A DNA stretch of 43,011 nucleotides from Chromatiales bacterium (GTDB lineage: Bacteria > Pseudomonadota > Gammaproteobacteria > UBA6429 > Thiohalophilaceae). This document shows, one piece after another, positions 1 through 8,188 of the stretch. The stretch is from positions 1 through 43,011 of the forward strand of contig JALSSV010000072.1 of the NCBI GenBank assembly GCA_026984045.1, written 5' to 3'. The translations under genes were made by a program, and so were the position numbers. The number at the start of each line of letters is the position of its first letter. Position 1 is the stretch's first letter. Below the pieces are notes generated by a model. It ran no database searches. It was not told the DNA's origin and saw only the letters and a list, made by a program, of their open reading frames with translations.

Positions 1-781
1 CTTCCAGCACCGGCATCAGTTCGCCGGGCCGGGTCGTCTCTTCGATGAGATACACCCGATCGGCCAGCGGGTGGCGGGGCTGGGGTTCGGGAAAGGGCTC
101 GGGGACGGCCATGGCGGCCTGCACGTCGAAGTCCAGGCGCTGCACGTCGCCGCTGATGTCCTCGCTGCCGGCGTGCAGCCGGTATTCCCAGCGGCAGGCG
201 TTGGTGCAGGTGCCCTGGTTGGGATCCCGGTGGTTGAAGTAGCCCGACAGCAGGCAGCGGCCCGAGTAGGCGATACACAGGGCGCCATGCACGAACACTT
301 CCAGCTCCATGTCGGGGCAGCGTTCCCGGATCTCGGCGATCTCGTCCAGCGAGAGTTCCCGCGACAGGATCACCCGCGACAGGCCCAGCGACTGCCAGAA
401 CTTCACCGCCGCCCAGTTGACCGTGTTGGCCTGCACCGAAAGATGCACGGGCATCTCGGGCCAGCGTTCCCGCACCAGCATGATGAGCCCCGGATCGGCC
501 ATGATCAGCGCATCCGGCTGCAGCGCGATCACCGGCGCCATGTCGTCCAGGTAGGTGCGCAGCTTGGCGTTGTGGGGCATCAGGTTGGAAGCCACGAAGA
601 AACGCTTGCCCTGGCGCCGGGCCTCGGCGATGCCGGTTTCCAGATTGGCCAGGTCGAAATCGTTGTTGCGCACCCGCAGGCTGTAGCGGGGCTGTCCGGC
701 ATACACCGCATCGGCGCCATAGGCGAAGGCGTAACGCAGGTTGCGCAGGGTGCCGGCGGGCAGGAGCAGTTCGGGATGCAT
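1..781 (-). CDS. trhP: tRNA 5-hydroxyuridine synthesis protein TrhP (peptidase U32 family), 3' end cut by window edge
   Basis: About 260 N-terminal residues are visible; the rest (the E. coli protein is about 450 aa) lies beyond base 1. The N-terminus reads MHPELLLPAGTLRNLRYAFA and continues with GADAVYAGQPRYSLRVRNN, nearly identical to E. coli YegQ. The U32 family signature EVFVHGALCIAYSGRCLLSG is present, followed by DPNQGTCTNACRWEY with further Cys residues. Family knowledge: TrhP (YegQ) works with prephenate in forming 5-hydroxyuridine at position 34 of certain tRNAs and carries a Cys cluster likely to hold Fe-S; the protease name is historical. The ATG at 779-781 is chosen because it matches the YegQ start. 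It is divergent from the metalloprotease gene at 853. Confidence 0.93.
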   Translation of the reverse strand, partial: MHPELLLPAGTLRNLRYAFAYGADAVYAGQPRYSLRVRNNDFDLANLETGIAEARRQGKRFFVASNLMPHNAKLRTYLDDMAPVIALQPDALIMADPGLIMLVRERWPEMPVHLSVQANTVNWAAVKFWQSLGLSRVILSRELSLDEIAEIRERCPDMELEVFVHGALCIAYSGRCLLSGYFNHRDPNQGTCTNACRWEYRLHAGSEDISGDVQRLDFDVQAAMAVPEPFPEPQPRHPLADRVYLIEETTRPGELMPVLE

Positions 782-852
782 GACGGACGGGTGAATGTTG
801 CGGAGGACCGCACAGTATACCGAAACCGGATGTGTCTGCTATCGTCCGGATC

Positions 853-1575
853 ATGACCCGCCTCCCTCCGGAACTGCCCGAATATCGCCTGCGCGTGGAT
901 CGCCGGGCCCGTCACGTGCGCCTGCGCGTCACGCCGCGGGGCGAGCTGGTGGTGACCGTGCCGCCGGGGTTTCCCGAGGCGGAACTCGGCCCGATCCTGG
1001 CCCGGCGCGCCGACTGGGTGCGCCAGGTGCGGGCCCGGCAGCACCGTCATCAGGCGGCGGCGCCGGAGGTGGGGGGCGCGCGACCGCGCGAGATCCGGCT
1101 TGCGGCCATCGAAGAAGCATGGGAGGTGAACTATGCGTCGGTGCAGGCGCGCACGCTGCAGGCGCTGCCCCGTCGGCGGCTTCTGCGGGTGGATGCCCGG
1201 GCCGGCGACGAGGAACTGGGCGCGGCCCTGCGCCGCTGGCTGCAGGCCCGGGCGAAGGCGGTGCTGCCTCCCTGGCTGGCCCGGGTGAGCGAGGAGACCG
1301 GGCTGGTCTTCCGCAGTGTCGGCGTCCGCGGCCAGCGCAGCCGGTGGGGAAGCTGCTCGGCGCGCGGCCACATCAGCCTCAACCGCAATCTGCTGTTTCT
1401 GCCGGCCGATACGGTGCGTTACCTGCTGGTCCACGAACTCTGCCATACCCGGCACCTCGACCACTCGGCCGCCTTCTGGCGGGAAGTGGCCCGCCATCAG
1501 GCCGACTGGCGGCAGCAGGAAAGCGTCCTGCGGGAGGCGGGCCGGCGCCTGCCCCTGTGGTGCCATGCGCCATGA
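853..1575 (+). CDS. YgjP-type zinc metallopeptidase (DUF45, SprT-like)
   Basis: 240 aa. The C-terminal half carries RGQRSRWGSCS, then a HELCH zinc-binding motif (HExxH type) and a downstream His in HLDHSAAFW. This is the layout of the YgjP-like/DUF45 metallopeptidase family. The N-terminus (YRLRVDRRARHVRLRVTPRG) matches the beta-hairpin start common in this family. It is predicted to be a cytoplasmic metalloprotease; substrates in this family are poorly known. The ATG at 853 is preferred, but an in-frame GTG at 832 would add seven residues and neither has a clear Shine-Dalgarno sequence. It is followed after 76 nt by rsd on the same strand. Confidence 0.85.
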   Translation: MTRLPPELPEYRLRVDRRARHVRLRVTPRGELVVTVPPGFPEAELGPILARRADWVRQVRARQHRHQAAAPEVGGARPREIRLAAIEEAWEVNYASVQARTLQALPRRRLLRVDARAGDEELGAALRRWLQARAKAVLPPWLARVSEETGLVFRSVGVRGQRSRWGSCSARGHISLNRNLLFLPADTVRYLLVHELCHTRHLDHSAAFWREVARHQADWRQQESVLREAGRRLPLWCHAP

Positions 1576-1651
1576 CGGCTTGCGCCGATGCGCCGGGCAG
1601 GGCATAGTTGGGCGGCACGAACCGGACAACGGAAATCCAGGAGGTCGCACC

Positions 1652-2095
1652 GTGGGTGCCCAGGAAGCGGCGGAACGTCGAACCGAATCCCTCAACAAGC
1701 TGCACACCCTGATCGAGACCCGGGATCGCACCCTGGTCCTGTTTTCGCAGCTCATCGGCCTGCGCCCCTTCGAACCGGGCGAGGCCATTCAGACCCTGTT
1801 GCAGGAATTCTGCGAAACGCTGGTGGACTACACGGCCAGCGCCCACTTTCAGCTCTACCGCTACATCGAGGAAGGCACCGAGCGTCGCCAGGCGGTGAAG
1901 ACCGTTGCGGCGGAAGTCTATCCCCGCATCGCCGACGTGACCCGGCTGATCGTCGAATTCAACGACAAGTACGACGGCGAGACCATCGTCGAAGACACCG
2001 CCGCCCTGGAACGGGATCTCGCCCACCTGGGCGAAATGCTGGCCGACCGCATCGCCGCCGAGGACCGCATCCTCGAAGCCCTGACCCGCCGCTGA
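1652..2095 (+). CDS. rsd: Rsd/AlgQ-family anti-sigma-70 factor
   Basis: 147 aa from a GTG at 1652. The start is decided by a perfect AGGAGG at 1639-1644, seven bases upstream. The body (TESLNKLHTLIETRDRTLVL and LLQEFCETLVDYTASAHFQL) has the all-helical Rsd/AlgQ layout and usual length (E. coli Rsd is 158 aa). Family role: Rsd binds region 4 of sigma-70 and favours alternative sigma factors when growth slows; AlgQ in Pseudomonas also affects alginate and siderophore genes. It stands alone, 76 nt after the YgjP-type protease gene, and is followed by a palindromic repeat region. The family assignment is firm; the exact regulatory role here is inferred. Confidence 0.88.
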   Translation: MGAQEAAERRTESLNKLHTLIETRDRTLVLFSQLIGLRPFEPGEAIQTLLQEFCETLVDYTASAHFQLYRYIEEGTERRQAVKTVAAEVYPRIADVTRLIVEFNDKYDGETIVEDTAALERDLAHLGEMLADRIAAEDRILEALTRR

Positions 2096-2124
2096 CCGCC
2101 GCGAACCTGCCCCCTCCCTTTACC

Positions 2125-2306
2125 GTAGGAGCGGCGCCCTCGCCGCGACGAGGGCCAAGGGCCGAGGAAAAGCATTGACTTCCGATTTCGGCTCTCACCT
2201 CGTCACTCGGCTTTGGCTTCCTGCGTCGCTCTCCCTCCTGCATCCATGCAGTCGTCGGCCCTCGTCACTCGTCCCTGCGTGATCGCGGCGAGGGCGCCGC
2301 TCCTGC
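2125..2306. repeat. Paired inverted REP-like elements (BIME-like), 3' of rsd
   Basis: A REP unit starting GTAGGAGCGGCG and ending CGCCGCGA lies at 2125-2148. An inverted copy is at 2283-2306, with about 135 nt between them. Each unit is itself a GC-rich hairpin. The spacer carries short repeats of the type ctcgtcactcg and ctcgtccctgc. The same paired arrangement recurs at 36710-36857. No gene is visible in 2096-2437 on either strand; the stretch holds this element, the repeat at 2198-2278 and the hairpin at 2341. Confidence 0.8.
2198..2278. repeat. 81-bp dispersed repeat, copy A (intergenic)
   Basis: Positions 2198-2278 match 8108-8188 with about four mismatches, beginning CCTCGTCACTCGGC and including the small palindrome CTGCATCCATGCAG. 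Here it lies between two REP units and encodes nothing obvious; copy B supplies the last codons of the GGDEF-EAL gene. Confidence 0.85.
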
Positions 2307-2340
2307 CCTTGGTTCCTCCGTTTTTTCCGCTCCGAAAACG

Positions 2341-2372
2341 CAAACACCCCGGCCTGGAAGCCGGGGTGTTTG
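2341..2372. terminator. Bidirectional-type intrinsic terminator hairpin
   Basis: A perfect 13-bp stem: CAAACACCCCGGC (2341-2353) pairs with GCCGGGGTGTTTG (2360-2372) around a 6-nt loop. Read on the minus strand it is followed by CGTTTTCGG, so it most naturally ends the small minus-strand gene at 2438-2581. On the plus strand it could catch transcripts from rsd, but there is no T-run on that side. Confidence 0.75.
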
Positions 2373-2437
2373 CGTGATGAGGTGACGCAGAGGCGGATTC
2401 CGGGGAATCCGCATGCGTCGAGGGGTGATCGGGGGTG

Positions 2438-2581
2438 TCAGCTTGCCATCTGCAGGAGCAGGCGTTCGGAGCTGTGGCGGAAATCGGCCTGCTGCTTTTC
2501 CTGATCCGTGGCGATCAGCAGGATCGCATCTTCCAGAGAGAGTTCCTCGACTTCATAGAGGGGCAGTTCTTCTTCGTTCAT
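2438..2581 (-). CDS. Small acidic protein of unknown function (47 aa)
   Basis: An ATG at 2579-2581 is preceded at ideal spacing by AGGAGGA (minus strand, 2594-2588). It opens a 47-codon frame ending TGA at 2438. The product starts MNEEELPLYEVEELSLEDAI and ends HSSERLLLQMAS. It is acidic and helical-looking, with no signal peptide or membrane segment. A strong terminator hairpin follows 66 nt downstream and an AT-rich, palindrome-bearing region precedes it, so it looks like a self-contained transcription unit. I do not recognise a family. The strong ribosome site, terminator and dedicated promoter-like region argue that it is real. Confidence 0.7.
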   Translation of the reverse strand: MNEEELPLYEVEELSLEDAILLIATDQEKQQADFRHSSERLLLQMAS

Positions 2582-2594
2582 GGCGAGTCCTCCT

Positions 2595-2902
2595 CATAAC
2601 AACAGTTACATGTATAGCAAACTTAAAGTAGTTTGTAAAGAAAATTATGTAACCTATTGTTTTTATGTTGGAGGTCTCCGCGTCGCGTGTCAGATGAGAG
2701 ATATATATTTCATTTCAAGAGTTTTATCAAGAAATCGTCGTAACTTCTTGATAATAGGTGCATGGAACGAAAAGGCGGTCCAAGGCCGAGCGGCCCGGCG
2801 GATGGAGGAAGACGATGCGGATGCGCAGGTCCGGGGGCGTCCCTGCGCGGCGGGCGGCGATCAGCGTTTTCCGGCAGCCTGTGTGCGATGCATGAGGCAT
2901 CG
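2595..2902. promoter_or_regulatory. AT-rich upstream region with palindromes
   Basis: 2595-2760 is conspicuously AT-rich against a GC-rich background and lies upstream of the 47-aa minus-strand gene. It holds a perfect 10-bp inverted repeat TTATCAAGAA (2724-2733) / TTCTTGATAA (2745-2754) with an 11-nt spacer. It also holds AAACT-N6-AGTTT near 2619-2634, and GTTACAT near 2605 facing ATGTAAC near 2646. These look like regulator sites or a promoter, but I cannot name the regulator. I see no convincing gene from 2760 to 2902. Confidence 0.5.
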
Positions 2903-2935
2903 CCATTTTCAATGACGTCAAGTCATTGAAAATGG
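2903..2935. other. Perfect 14-bp stem-loop
   Basis: CCATTTTCAATGAC (2903-2916) is exactly complementary to GTCATTGAAAATGG (2922-2935), with a 5-nt loop. A second imperfect hairpin, GGGAACG...CGTTCCC, follows within 35 nt, and GCCCATCCATGGGC lies around 2978-2992. These are on the 3' side of the minus-strand gene at 3006-3131, so they may serve in termination, but there is no clean T-run next to the 14-bp stem. Confidence 0.6.
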
Positions 2936-3005
2936 GAGGGAACGGGAAACGACGTTTTTCGTTCCCGAGTTGAAAGGCCCATGGATGGGCATCATCAACA
3001 GCCTG

Positions 3006-3131
3006 TTAGCGGTGACGCCGCGCCTCCTTGAGGTATTCCCGGATGAACCGGGTCTGGCCCATGGTGTTGCCGAAATGGTAGCCGGCCAGGAAGAGGGTGG
3101 CGCCGAGAAGGAGTAGAATCAGCAGGTCCAT
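3006..3131 (-). CDS. Small single-pass membrane protein (41 aa)
   Basis: The ATG at 3129-3131 follows GGAG about ten bases upstream. The product begins MDLLILLLLGATLFLAGYHF, one hydrophobic helix, and ends in a basic and polar tail (REYLKEARRHR). It lies 135 nt downstream of slt on the same strand and might be co-transcribed. No family is recognised; it may be a membrane-anchored small protein with a cytoplasmic tail. The stop codon is immediately followed by CAGGCTGTTGA, the same motif that abuts the stop of the gene at 7266-7484. Confidence 0.6.
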   Translation of the reverse strand: MDLLILLLLGATLFLAGYHFGNTMGQTRFIREYLKEARRHR

Positions 3132-3266
3132 GAGATTCTCCAGTGGATGTTGCCAAGTCCCTTTTCCTATCGGCGCCTTTGCCCCGCGCTTGAGGGCATC
3201 CCGGAGCCGGTTTGCCGAAATGCCGATGGGGTCACGGAATGGCCCGTCAGCGAAGGGGAAATCAAT

Positions 3267-5273
3267 TCAGCCGGGCTTGCGCGGGGTCTCGGTGCCCTGG
3301 CGGGCAGTGGTGGTGCCGATGCCCGGGATCGGCTGCATGCGTTGCAGCAGGGGCACCGGCTCGCGGCCCAGGCGCTGTTCGTAGATCACCGTGTAGGTGA
3401 GCACCCGCTGCAGGTAGTCGCGGGTTTCGCTAAAGGGCACGGTTTCGATCCACACGTCGGCCGGCACGGTGCCGACCGCCGGCAGCCAGTGGCGCACGTT
3501 GCGGGCGCCGGCATTGTAGGCGGCGGTGGCCAGTACCGGATGACCGTCGTAACGGTCCTGTACCTGTTTCAGGTAGCGGATCCCGAGACGGATGTTGGTG
3601 TCCGAGTCGAGCAGATCCCGGTAACGGGGGCGGCGCAGGCGCAGGGAGCGGGCCATGCGGCGGGCGGTCCGGGGCAGAAGCTGCATCAGGCCCAGGGCGC
3701 CGGCATCGGAGCGGGCATCCGGGGTGAAGGCGCTCTCCTGGCGGATGATGGCGAAGGCCCAGGCGGGATTGACCCGCTGGCGCCGGGCCTCGCGCAGCAC
3801 CTGTTGCTGGTGGGCCAGGGGAAAGCGCAGTTCCAGATCGTCCCAGTAGCGGGCCTGGGCGGCGGTGGCGATGGCCCGGTCGTGCCAGCCCCAGGCGTCG
3901 GCCAGCTTGGCGGCCCGCAGCAGGGCCGGCGTGTCGAGCCGCTCGATGGCATGGTTCCATTCGCGCCGGGCATCCACCGGGCGGCGGATGGCCAGCAGTT
4001 CCCGGGCCCGCAGGATGGCCGGCAGTTGCTCGATGTCGGCCAGCTCGGCCGGGGCGTAGCGCAGGGGCGCATGGGCGAACTGATAGCGATAGCCGGCTCG
4101 ATCGGCGGCCAGAAAGCTGTAGTAACCCCGGCTCTCGCCGTTCATGACATAGATCGCGCGGGCCTCTTCGAGACGGCCCATACCCTCGTATACCCGGCCT
4201 CGCCAGTAGCGCCACTTGTCGCTGTGCTGGCTGGCCAGAGGCAACCGCTCCAGCCAGGCCAGGGCCGTATCCCAGTCCTGGTCCTGGACGGCGGAGAAGA
4301 AGTGCAGGGTGATGACACGCGCGTCGGTGTCGGCGAGATCCAGGTGTTCGAGCAGGGTCCGGGCTTCGGGCTCGCGGGACTTGAGCAGGGCCAGCGCCAG
4401 ACGCCGTTCGATGCGCTCCCGCTCCGCGGGGGCGACCACGTGCTGCTCCCGCAGGCGCTGCCACTGGCGGGCCGCCTCCACGGGGTGGCGACGTGCCTGA
4501 CGCTGCAGGCCATAGACGGTGATCCAGTCGAGGATGGCTGGCCGCTCCCTGCCCACGAAGTGATCGTTCACTTCCATGATGAAGCCGGGATCCCGCCGCA
4601 CCTTGAGCCAGATCTTCACCCAGTAGCGCTGATCCGCAGGCAGATCGCCCGTCAGGTGCCGCACCAGGCGCACGTGGCCCCGTGCCATGGCCAGGCGGAT
4701 GCGCTTCCACACCAGCGCGGTGTCGAGCTGACCGGCCCGCCGCCAGGCCGCCAGGGGCCAATCGCACTGTCGGGGCAATGAGCGCCCGGTTTGCCACAGG
4801 CCTTCCATCACCGCCCAGGCCCGTTGGGGCTGGCCGGTCTCCACCAGACCGCGGGCATAGTGGCACAGCAGCCGCCGGCTGTCGGTGGGCATGAAGTGAT
4901 CCACCAGCAGTCGCCAGCGGCCCTGGCGGGCCAGGCTGTAGAGCCAGCGTCGCTGCAGGCGCGTGGCCAGGGGCGTGTCGGCGTGACGGCGCAGGAAGGC
5001 GAGCACCTCCTGGGGGCGGCTGCGATCCAGACGGCGGTTCAGCTCGGCGTATTCCAGATAGACGTGCAGCGGATAGTCACGCAGTCGCTGCTCCAGGCGC
5101 CGGAAGGTTTGCAGATGCCCCCGGCGCAGGGCCTTCTCCGCTTCCTGGAACTGATTGCGCTGGTTGACGAGCGCCGGGCTGGCGGGGATGTTGGCCGCGG
5201 CCATGTCCGGCAGCCATCCGAGTACGAGCATGGCGAGCAGCAGCCTGCGATGTATCGGCGCACGTTGCGGCAC
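3267..5273 (-). CDS. slt: Soluble lytic murein transglycosylase (Slt70-like)
   Basis: 668 aa with an N-terminal signal peptide (basic start, then LLLAMLVLGWLPDMAAA). A long helical-repeat superhelix (about 30-480) is followed by a C-terminal SLT domain. The catalytic Glu is residue 513 in FAIIRQESAF, followed by GALGLMQLLP and AAYNAG, all classical family-1 motifs. Slt cleaves the MurNAc-GlcNAc bond in the periplasm to give 1,6-anhydro ends and takes part in wall turnover and quality control. Length and order match E. coli Slt70 (645 aa). It is transcribed divergently from ilvD. Confidence 0.95.
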   Translation of the reverse strand: MPQRAPIHRRLLLAMLVLGWLPDMAAANIPASPALVNQRNQFQEAEKALRRGHLQTFRRLEQRLRDYPLHVYLEYAELNRRLDRSRPQEVLAFLRRHADTPLATRLQRRWLYSLARQGRWRLLVDHFMPTDSRRLLCHYARGLVETGQPQRAWAVMEGLWQTGRSLPRQCDWPLAAWRRAGQLDTALVWKRIRLAMARGHVRLVRHLTGDLPADQRYWVKIWLKVRRDPGFIMEVNDHFVGRERPAILDWITVYGLQRQARRHPVEAARQWQRLREQHVVAPAERERIERRLALALLKSREPEARTLLEHLDLADTDARVITLHFFSAVQDQDWDTALAWLERLPLASQHSDKWRYWRGRVYEGMGRLEEARAIYVMNGESRGYYSFLAADRAGYRYQFAHAPLRYAPAELADIEQLPAILRARELLAIRRPVDARREWNHAIERLDTPALLRAAKLADAWGWHDRAIATAAQARYWDDLELRFPLAHQQQVLREARRQRVNPAWAFAIIRQESAFTPDARSDAGALGLMQLLPRTARRMARSLRLRRPRYRDLLDSDTNIRLGIRYLKQVQDRYDGHPVLATAAYNAGARNVRHWLPAVGTVPADVWIETVPFSETRDYLQRVLTYTVIYEQRLGREPVPLLQRMQPIPGIGTTTARQGTETPRKPG

Positions 5274-5445
5274 GCGGGGCCTCCCGGCTGGAGAATGTTT
5301 GAGTGCACTTTGTCCATAGCATAGCCTTCATTGGCCATCCTTGCCCATGGGGCAGACCCGTTATCGGCACGCCCCGGCCGCGAGTTGACCGTTTTGCGGG
5401 CGTTTTGTGACGCAGTAGACCGTTTTCCGCGGGCTGTTGCCCATT

Positions 5446-5454
5446 TGCTATACT
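5446..5454 (+). promoter_or_regulatory. Probable extended -10 promoter of ilvD
   Basis: TGC followed by TATACT (5449-5454) forms an extended -10 element (TGnTATAAT type), about 40 nt before the ilvD ATG. No good -35 hexamer is at the right spacing, which is usual for extended -10 promoters. Confidence 0.5.
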
Positions 5455-5493
5455 GGCCGGCCCCGTACCGTTTCTGCTGCCGGAGTTTCCCTC

Positions 5494-7179
5494 ATGTCCG
5501 AAAAGAAGAAGCTCAATCCCTGGAGTTCCCGCATCACCGAGCCGCGCTCCCAGGGCGCCTCCCAGGCCATGCTCTATGGCACCGGTCTCACGCCCGAGGA
5601 GATCCGCAAGCCCGAGGTGGGGATCTCCAGCGTCTGGTGGGAGGGCAACACCTGCAACATGCACCTCAACGATCTGGCGGCCCACGTGAAGGAAGGGGTC
5701 AGCGCGGCGGGCCTGGTGGGCATGCGTTTCAACACCATCGGCGTCTCCGACGGCATTTCCATGGGCACCGATGGCATGAGCTATTCGCTGCAGTCGCGGG
5801 ACATCATCGCCGACTCCATCGAGACGGTGATGAGCGCCCAGTGGTACGACGCCAACATCGCCATCCCCGGCTGCGACAAGAACATGCCCGGCGTGATGAT
5901 CGCCATGGGCCGCCTCAACCGCCCGGCGCTGATGGTCTATGGTGGCACCATCAAGCCCGGCCACTGGCAGAACCGGACCCTGGACATCGTCTCGGCCTTC
6001 CAGAGCTATGGCGAGTACCTGGCCGGCAAGATCGACGATGCGGAACGGGAGGAGATCGTCGAGCACGCCTGCCCCGGCCCGGGCGCCTGCGGCGGCATGT
6101 ACACCGCCAACACCATGGCCTCGGCCATCGAGGCGCTGGGCATGAGCCTGCCCTACAGTTCCTCCACCCCGGCGGTGGATGCCGACAAGATCAAGGAATG
6201 CCACGCGGCCGGCCAGGCCATCCGCCACCTGCTGGAAGCCGACATCCGCCCGCGCGACATCATGACCCGCGAGGCCTTCGAGAACGCCATGGTCCTGGTC
6301 ATGGCCCTGGGCGGCTCCACCAACGCCGTACTGCATCTCATCGCCATGGCCCGGGCGGTGGAGGTGCCGCTGAGCATCGACGACTTCCAGGCCGTTTCCG
6401 ACCGGGTGCCCTTCATCGCCGATCTCAAGCCCTCCGGAAAGTACGTGATGGAGGATCTGCACAACGTGGGCGGGACGCCTGCGGTCATGAAATACCTGCT
6501 GGAAAAGGGCTTCCTCAACGGCGACTGTCTCACCGTCACCGGCAAGACGGTGGCCGAGAACCTGGCCGAACTGCCCGGCCTGGCCGAGGGCCAGAAGGTG
6601 ATCCTGCCGGTGGAGAAGCCGATCAAGGAAACCGCCCACATCCAGATCCTCAAGGGCAACCTGGCGCCCGGCGGCTCGGTGGCCAAGATCACCGGCAAGG
6701 AAGGGTTGCGCTTCTCCGGCCCGGCCCGGGTCTACGACTGCGAGGAGGACATGCTGGCCGGCCTCGAGCAGGGCGAGATCCAGAAGGGCGAGGTGGTGAT
6801 CATCCGCTACGAAGGGCCCAAGGGCGGCCCCGGCATGCCCGAGATGCTCACGCCCACCTCGGCCATCATGGGCGCGGGCCTGGGCAACGACGTGGCGCTC
6901 ATCACCGATGGCCGCTTCTCCGGCGGTTCCCACGGCTTCATCATCGGCCACGTGGTGCCCGAGGCCCAGGAAGGCGGTCCCATCGCCCTGGTGCAAAACG
7001 GCGACGTGATCACCATCGATGCCGAGAAGCGGGAGCTGAGCGTGGATCTCAGCGATGCCGAACTGGCCGAGCGCCGCAAGCAGTGGCAGGCGCCGCCCCT
7101 GAAGGCCACCCGCGGCACCCTGCACAAGTACATCAAGCTGGTGAAATCGGCCTCCGAGGGCTGCGTGACCGACGAGTGA
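5494..7179 (+). CDS. ilvD: Dihydroxy-acid dehydratase
   Basis: 561 aa. Converts 2,3-dihydroxy-isovalerate and 2,3-dihydroxy-3-methylvalerate to the 2-keto acids in valine, isoleucine and leucine synthesis. Cluster ligands are visible as Cys54 (EGNTCNMH), Cys127 (GCDKNMPG, the IlvD/Edd signature) and Cys199 ([15 protein letters not shown]). The C-terminal signature is [12 protein letters not shown]. The length and three-Cys layout fit the shorter [2Fe-2S] class of the family rather than the roughly 616-aa [4Fe-4S] E. coli enzyme; that class call is inference. The ATG at 5494 follows CGGAG. It is monocistronic or leads into the small gene at 7266. Confidence 0.96.
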   Translation: MSEKKKLNPWSSRITEPRSQGASQAMLYGTGLTPEEIRKPEVGISSVWWEGNTCNMHLNDLAAHVKEGVSAAGLVGMRFNTIGVSDGISMGTDGMSYSLQSRDIIADSIETVMSAQWYDANIAIPGCDKNMPGVMIAMGRLNRPALMVYGGTIKPGHWQNRTLDIVSAFQSYGEYLAGKIDDAEREEIVEHACPGPGACGGMYTANTMASAIEALGMSLPYSSSTPAVDADKIKECHAAGQAIRHLLEADIRPRDIMTREAFENAMVLVMALGGSTNAVLHLIAMARAVEVPLSIDDFQAVSDRVPFIADLKPSGKYVMEDLHNVGGTPAVMKYLLEKGFLNGDCLTVTGKTVAENLAELPGLAEGQKVILPVEKPIKETAHIQILKGNLAPGGSVAKITGKEGLRFSGPARVYDCEEDMLAGLEQGEIQKGEVVIIRYEGPKGGPGMPEMLTPTSAIMGAGLGNDVALITDGRFSGGSHGFIIGHVVPEAQEGGPIALVQNGDVITIDAEKRELSVDLSDAELAERRKQWQAPPLKATRGTLHKYIKLVKSASEGCVTDE

Positions 7180-7265
7180 GCCGGCTCCCCCGGGCGCTTT
7201 GCGTTGCCTGCGATTCTGGTACACTCACGGGTACGAGAACAACGGTTGCGCAGGGGGAGACAACC

Positions 7266-7484
7266 ATGTTCAGCAGCCAGAAACCCGTGCCCGGCTCGTG
7301 GTACGTCAACCGCACCGGCAAGCTGATGAAGGTGCGGCTGATGCTCTTTCAGGGCCGTCGGCGCCGCGCATTGCTCATCGAGTACCTGGAAGGCCAGCGC
7401 CAGATCATCGGCATCGACGACTGGTATCGCCTGCAGCTCCATCGCCGCGACGCCAATCTCGAAAATCGCCAGCAGGGAACCTGA
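7266..7484 (+). CDS. Small conserved-looking basic protein (72 aa), unknown function
   Basis: Begins MFSSQKPVPGSWYVNRTGKL and runs through LMLFQGRRRRALLIEYLEG to an RDAN-rich end. The ATG at 7266 is preceded by a GGGGGAGA ribosome site. The chain looks like a compact basic beta-rich domain with a WY and a DDWYRL motif; no signal peptide or membrane segment is seen. It lies 86 nt after ilvD on the same strand, with a possible weak promoter (TACACT at 7220) of its own. Its stop codon directly abuts CAGGCTGTTGA. I do not recognise a named family. Confidence 0.65.
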   Translation: MFSSQKPVPGSWYVNRTGKLMKVRLMLFQGRRRRALLIEYLEGQRQIIGIDDWYRLQLHRRDANLENRQQGT

Positions 7485-7588
7485 CAGGCTGTTGAAAAAC
7501 GGCTGTTTCCGCAGCCCGCCACGGCATGTTCGCGCAGCCGCCCATCATCACCCCGCGCTGATCGCTGGCGCCATATGGCAAACACGAC

Positions 7589-7966
7589 ATGAAGCCACCG
7601 GAAAATGCCATTTCCGAACTGCAGGCCCGCCTCAAGGCCTTCGCCGAGGAGCGCGACTGGGAGCAGTTTCACGCGCCCAAGAACCTGGTCATGGCCCTGT
7701 CGGTGGAGGCCGCCGAACTGGTGGAACACTTCCAGTGGCTCACCGCCGAACAGAGCGAAAACCTGCCGTCCGACACCCGCCGCGAGGTCAGCCACGAGAT
7801 GGCCGACGTGTTCATCTACCTGCTGCGCCTCGCCGAACGCCTCGACATCGATCTGCTCGCCGCCGTCGAGGAGAAGATCCGCCTCAACGCCGAAAAATAC
7901 CCCGCCGACCGCGTGCGCGGCAGCGCGAGAAAATACACGGCCTATCGGGACGAGGAAGCCTCGTAG
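7589..7966 (+). CDS. MazG-like nucleotide pyrophosphohydrolase
   Basis: 125 aa. The all-alpha NTP-PPase motif is clear: ALSVEAAELVEHFQW (ExxE type) and later HEMADVFIYLLRLAE (ExxD type), the two Mg-binding helices of the MazG/dCTPase (RS21-C6-like) superfamily. Small single-domain members hydrolyse dCTP or modified nucleotides to the monophosphate plus pyrophosphate and act in nucleotide-pool cleaning. The N-terminal WEQFHAPKNL matches this subgroup. No clear ribosome site precedes the ATG. A REP element follows immediately after the stop. Confidence 0.85.
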   Translation: MKPPENAISELQARLKAFAEERDWEQFHAPKNLVMALSVEAAELVEHFQWLTAEQSENLPSDTRREVSHEMADVFIYLLRLAERLDIDLLAAVEEKIRLNAEKYPADRVRGSARKYTAYRDEEAS

Positions 7967-7974
7967 TGGAATCC

Positions 7975-7998
7975 GTGGGAGCGGCGCCCTCGCCGCGA
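7975..7998. repeat. REP-like element
   Basis: GTGGGAGCGGCG...CGCCGCGA, a near-consensus copy of the REP family, nine bases after the stop of the MazG-like gene. It is followed by traces (about 8000-8060) of the 102-bp unit seen at 28599, such as GGGTAGCTGG and CAACCAGCGACC. Confidence 0.8.
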
Positions 7999-8107
7999 TG
8001 ATGGGTAGCTGGAAAAGACGTCATGGGATGACCAGCAACCAGCGACCCCCCACCCGTAACCGGCCAATCGCGGACCGAGCGGGAATACCGATTCCGACTC
8101 CCTTGCG

Positions 8108-8188
8108 CCTCGTCACTCGGCTTTGGCTTCCTGCGTCGCTCTACCTCCTGCATCCATGCAGTCGTCGGCCCTCGGCCCTCGTCCCTGC
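8108..8188. repeat. 81-bp dispersed repeat, copy B (encodes a protein tail)
   Basis: Matches 2198-2278 with about four mismatches. Read on the minus strand from 8188 it supplies the last 23 or so codons and the TGA of the GGDEF-EAL gene. Confidence 0.85.

Noticed and set aside
2727-2921. 64-aa minus-strand ORF
   Set aside because: No ribosome site, crosses the AT-rich/palindromic region and a perfect stem-loop, and unlike any protein.
5077-7224. Very long open frame antisense to ilvD and the start of slt
   Set aside because: High-GC third-position effect; the product is His/Gly/Ala-rich with no family motif, while ilvD on the other strand is unmistakable.
7485-7588. Insertion-sequence remnant between two genes
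   Set aside because: Only the CAGGCTGTTGA motif and a short hairpin are visible; no transposase fragment or paired terminal repeats.
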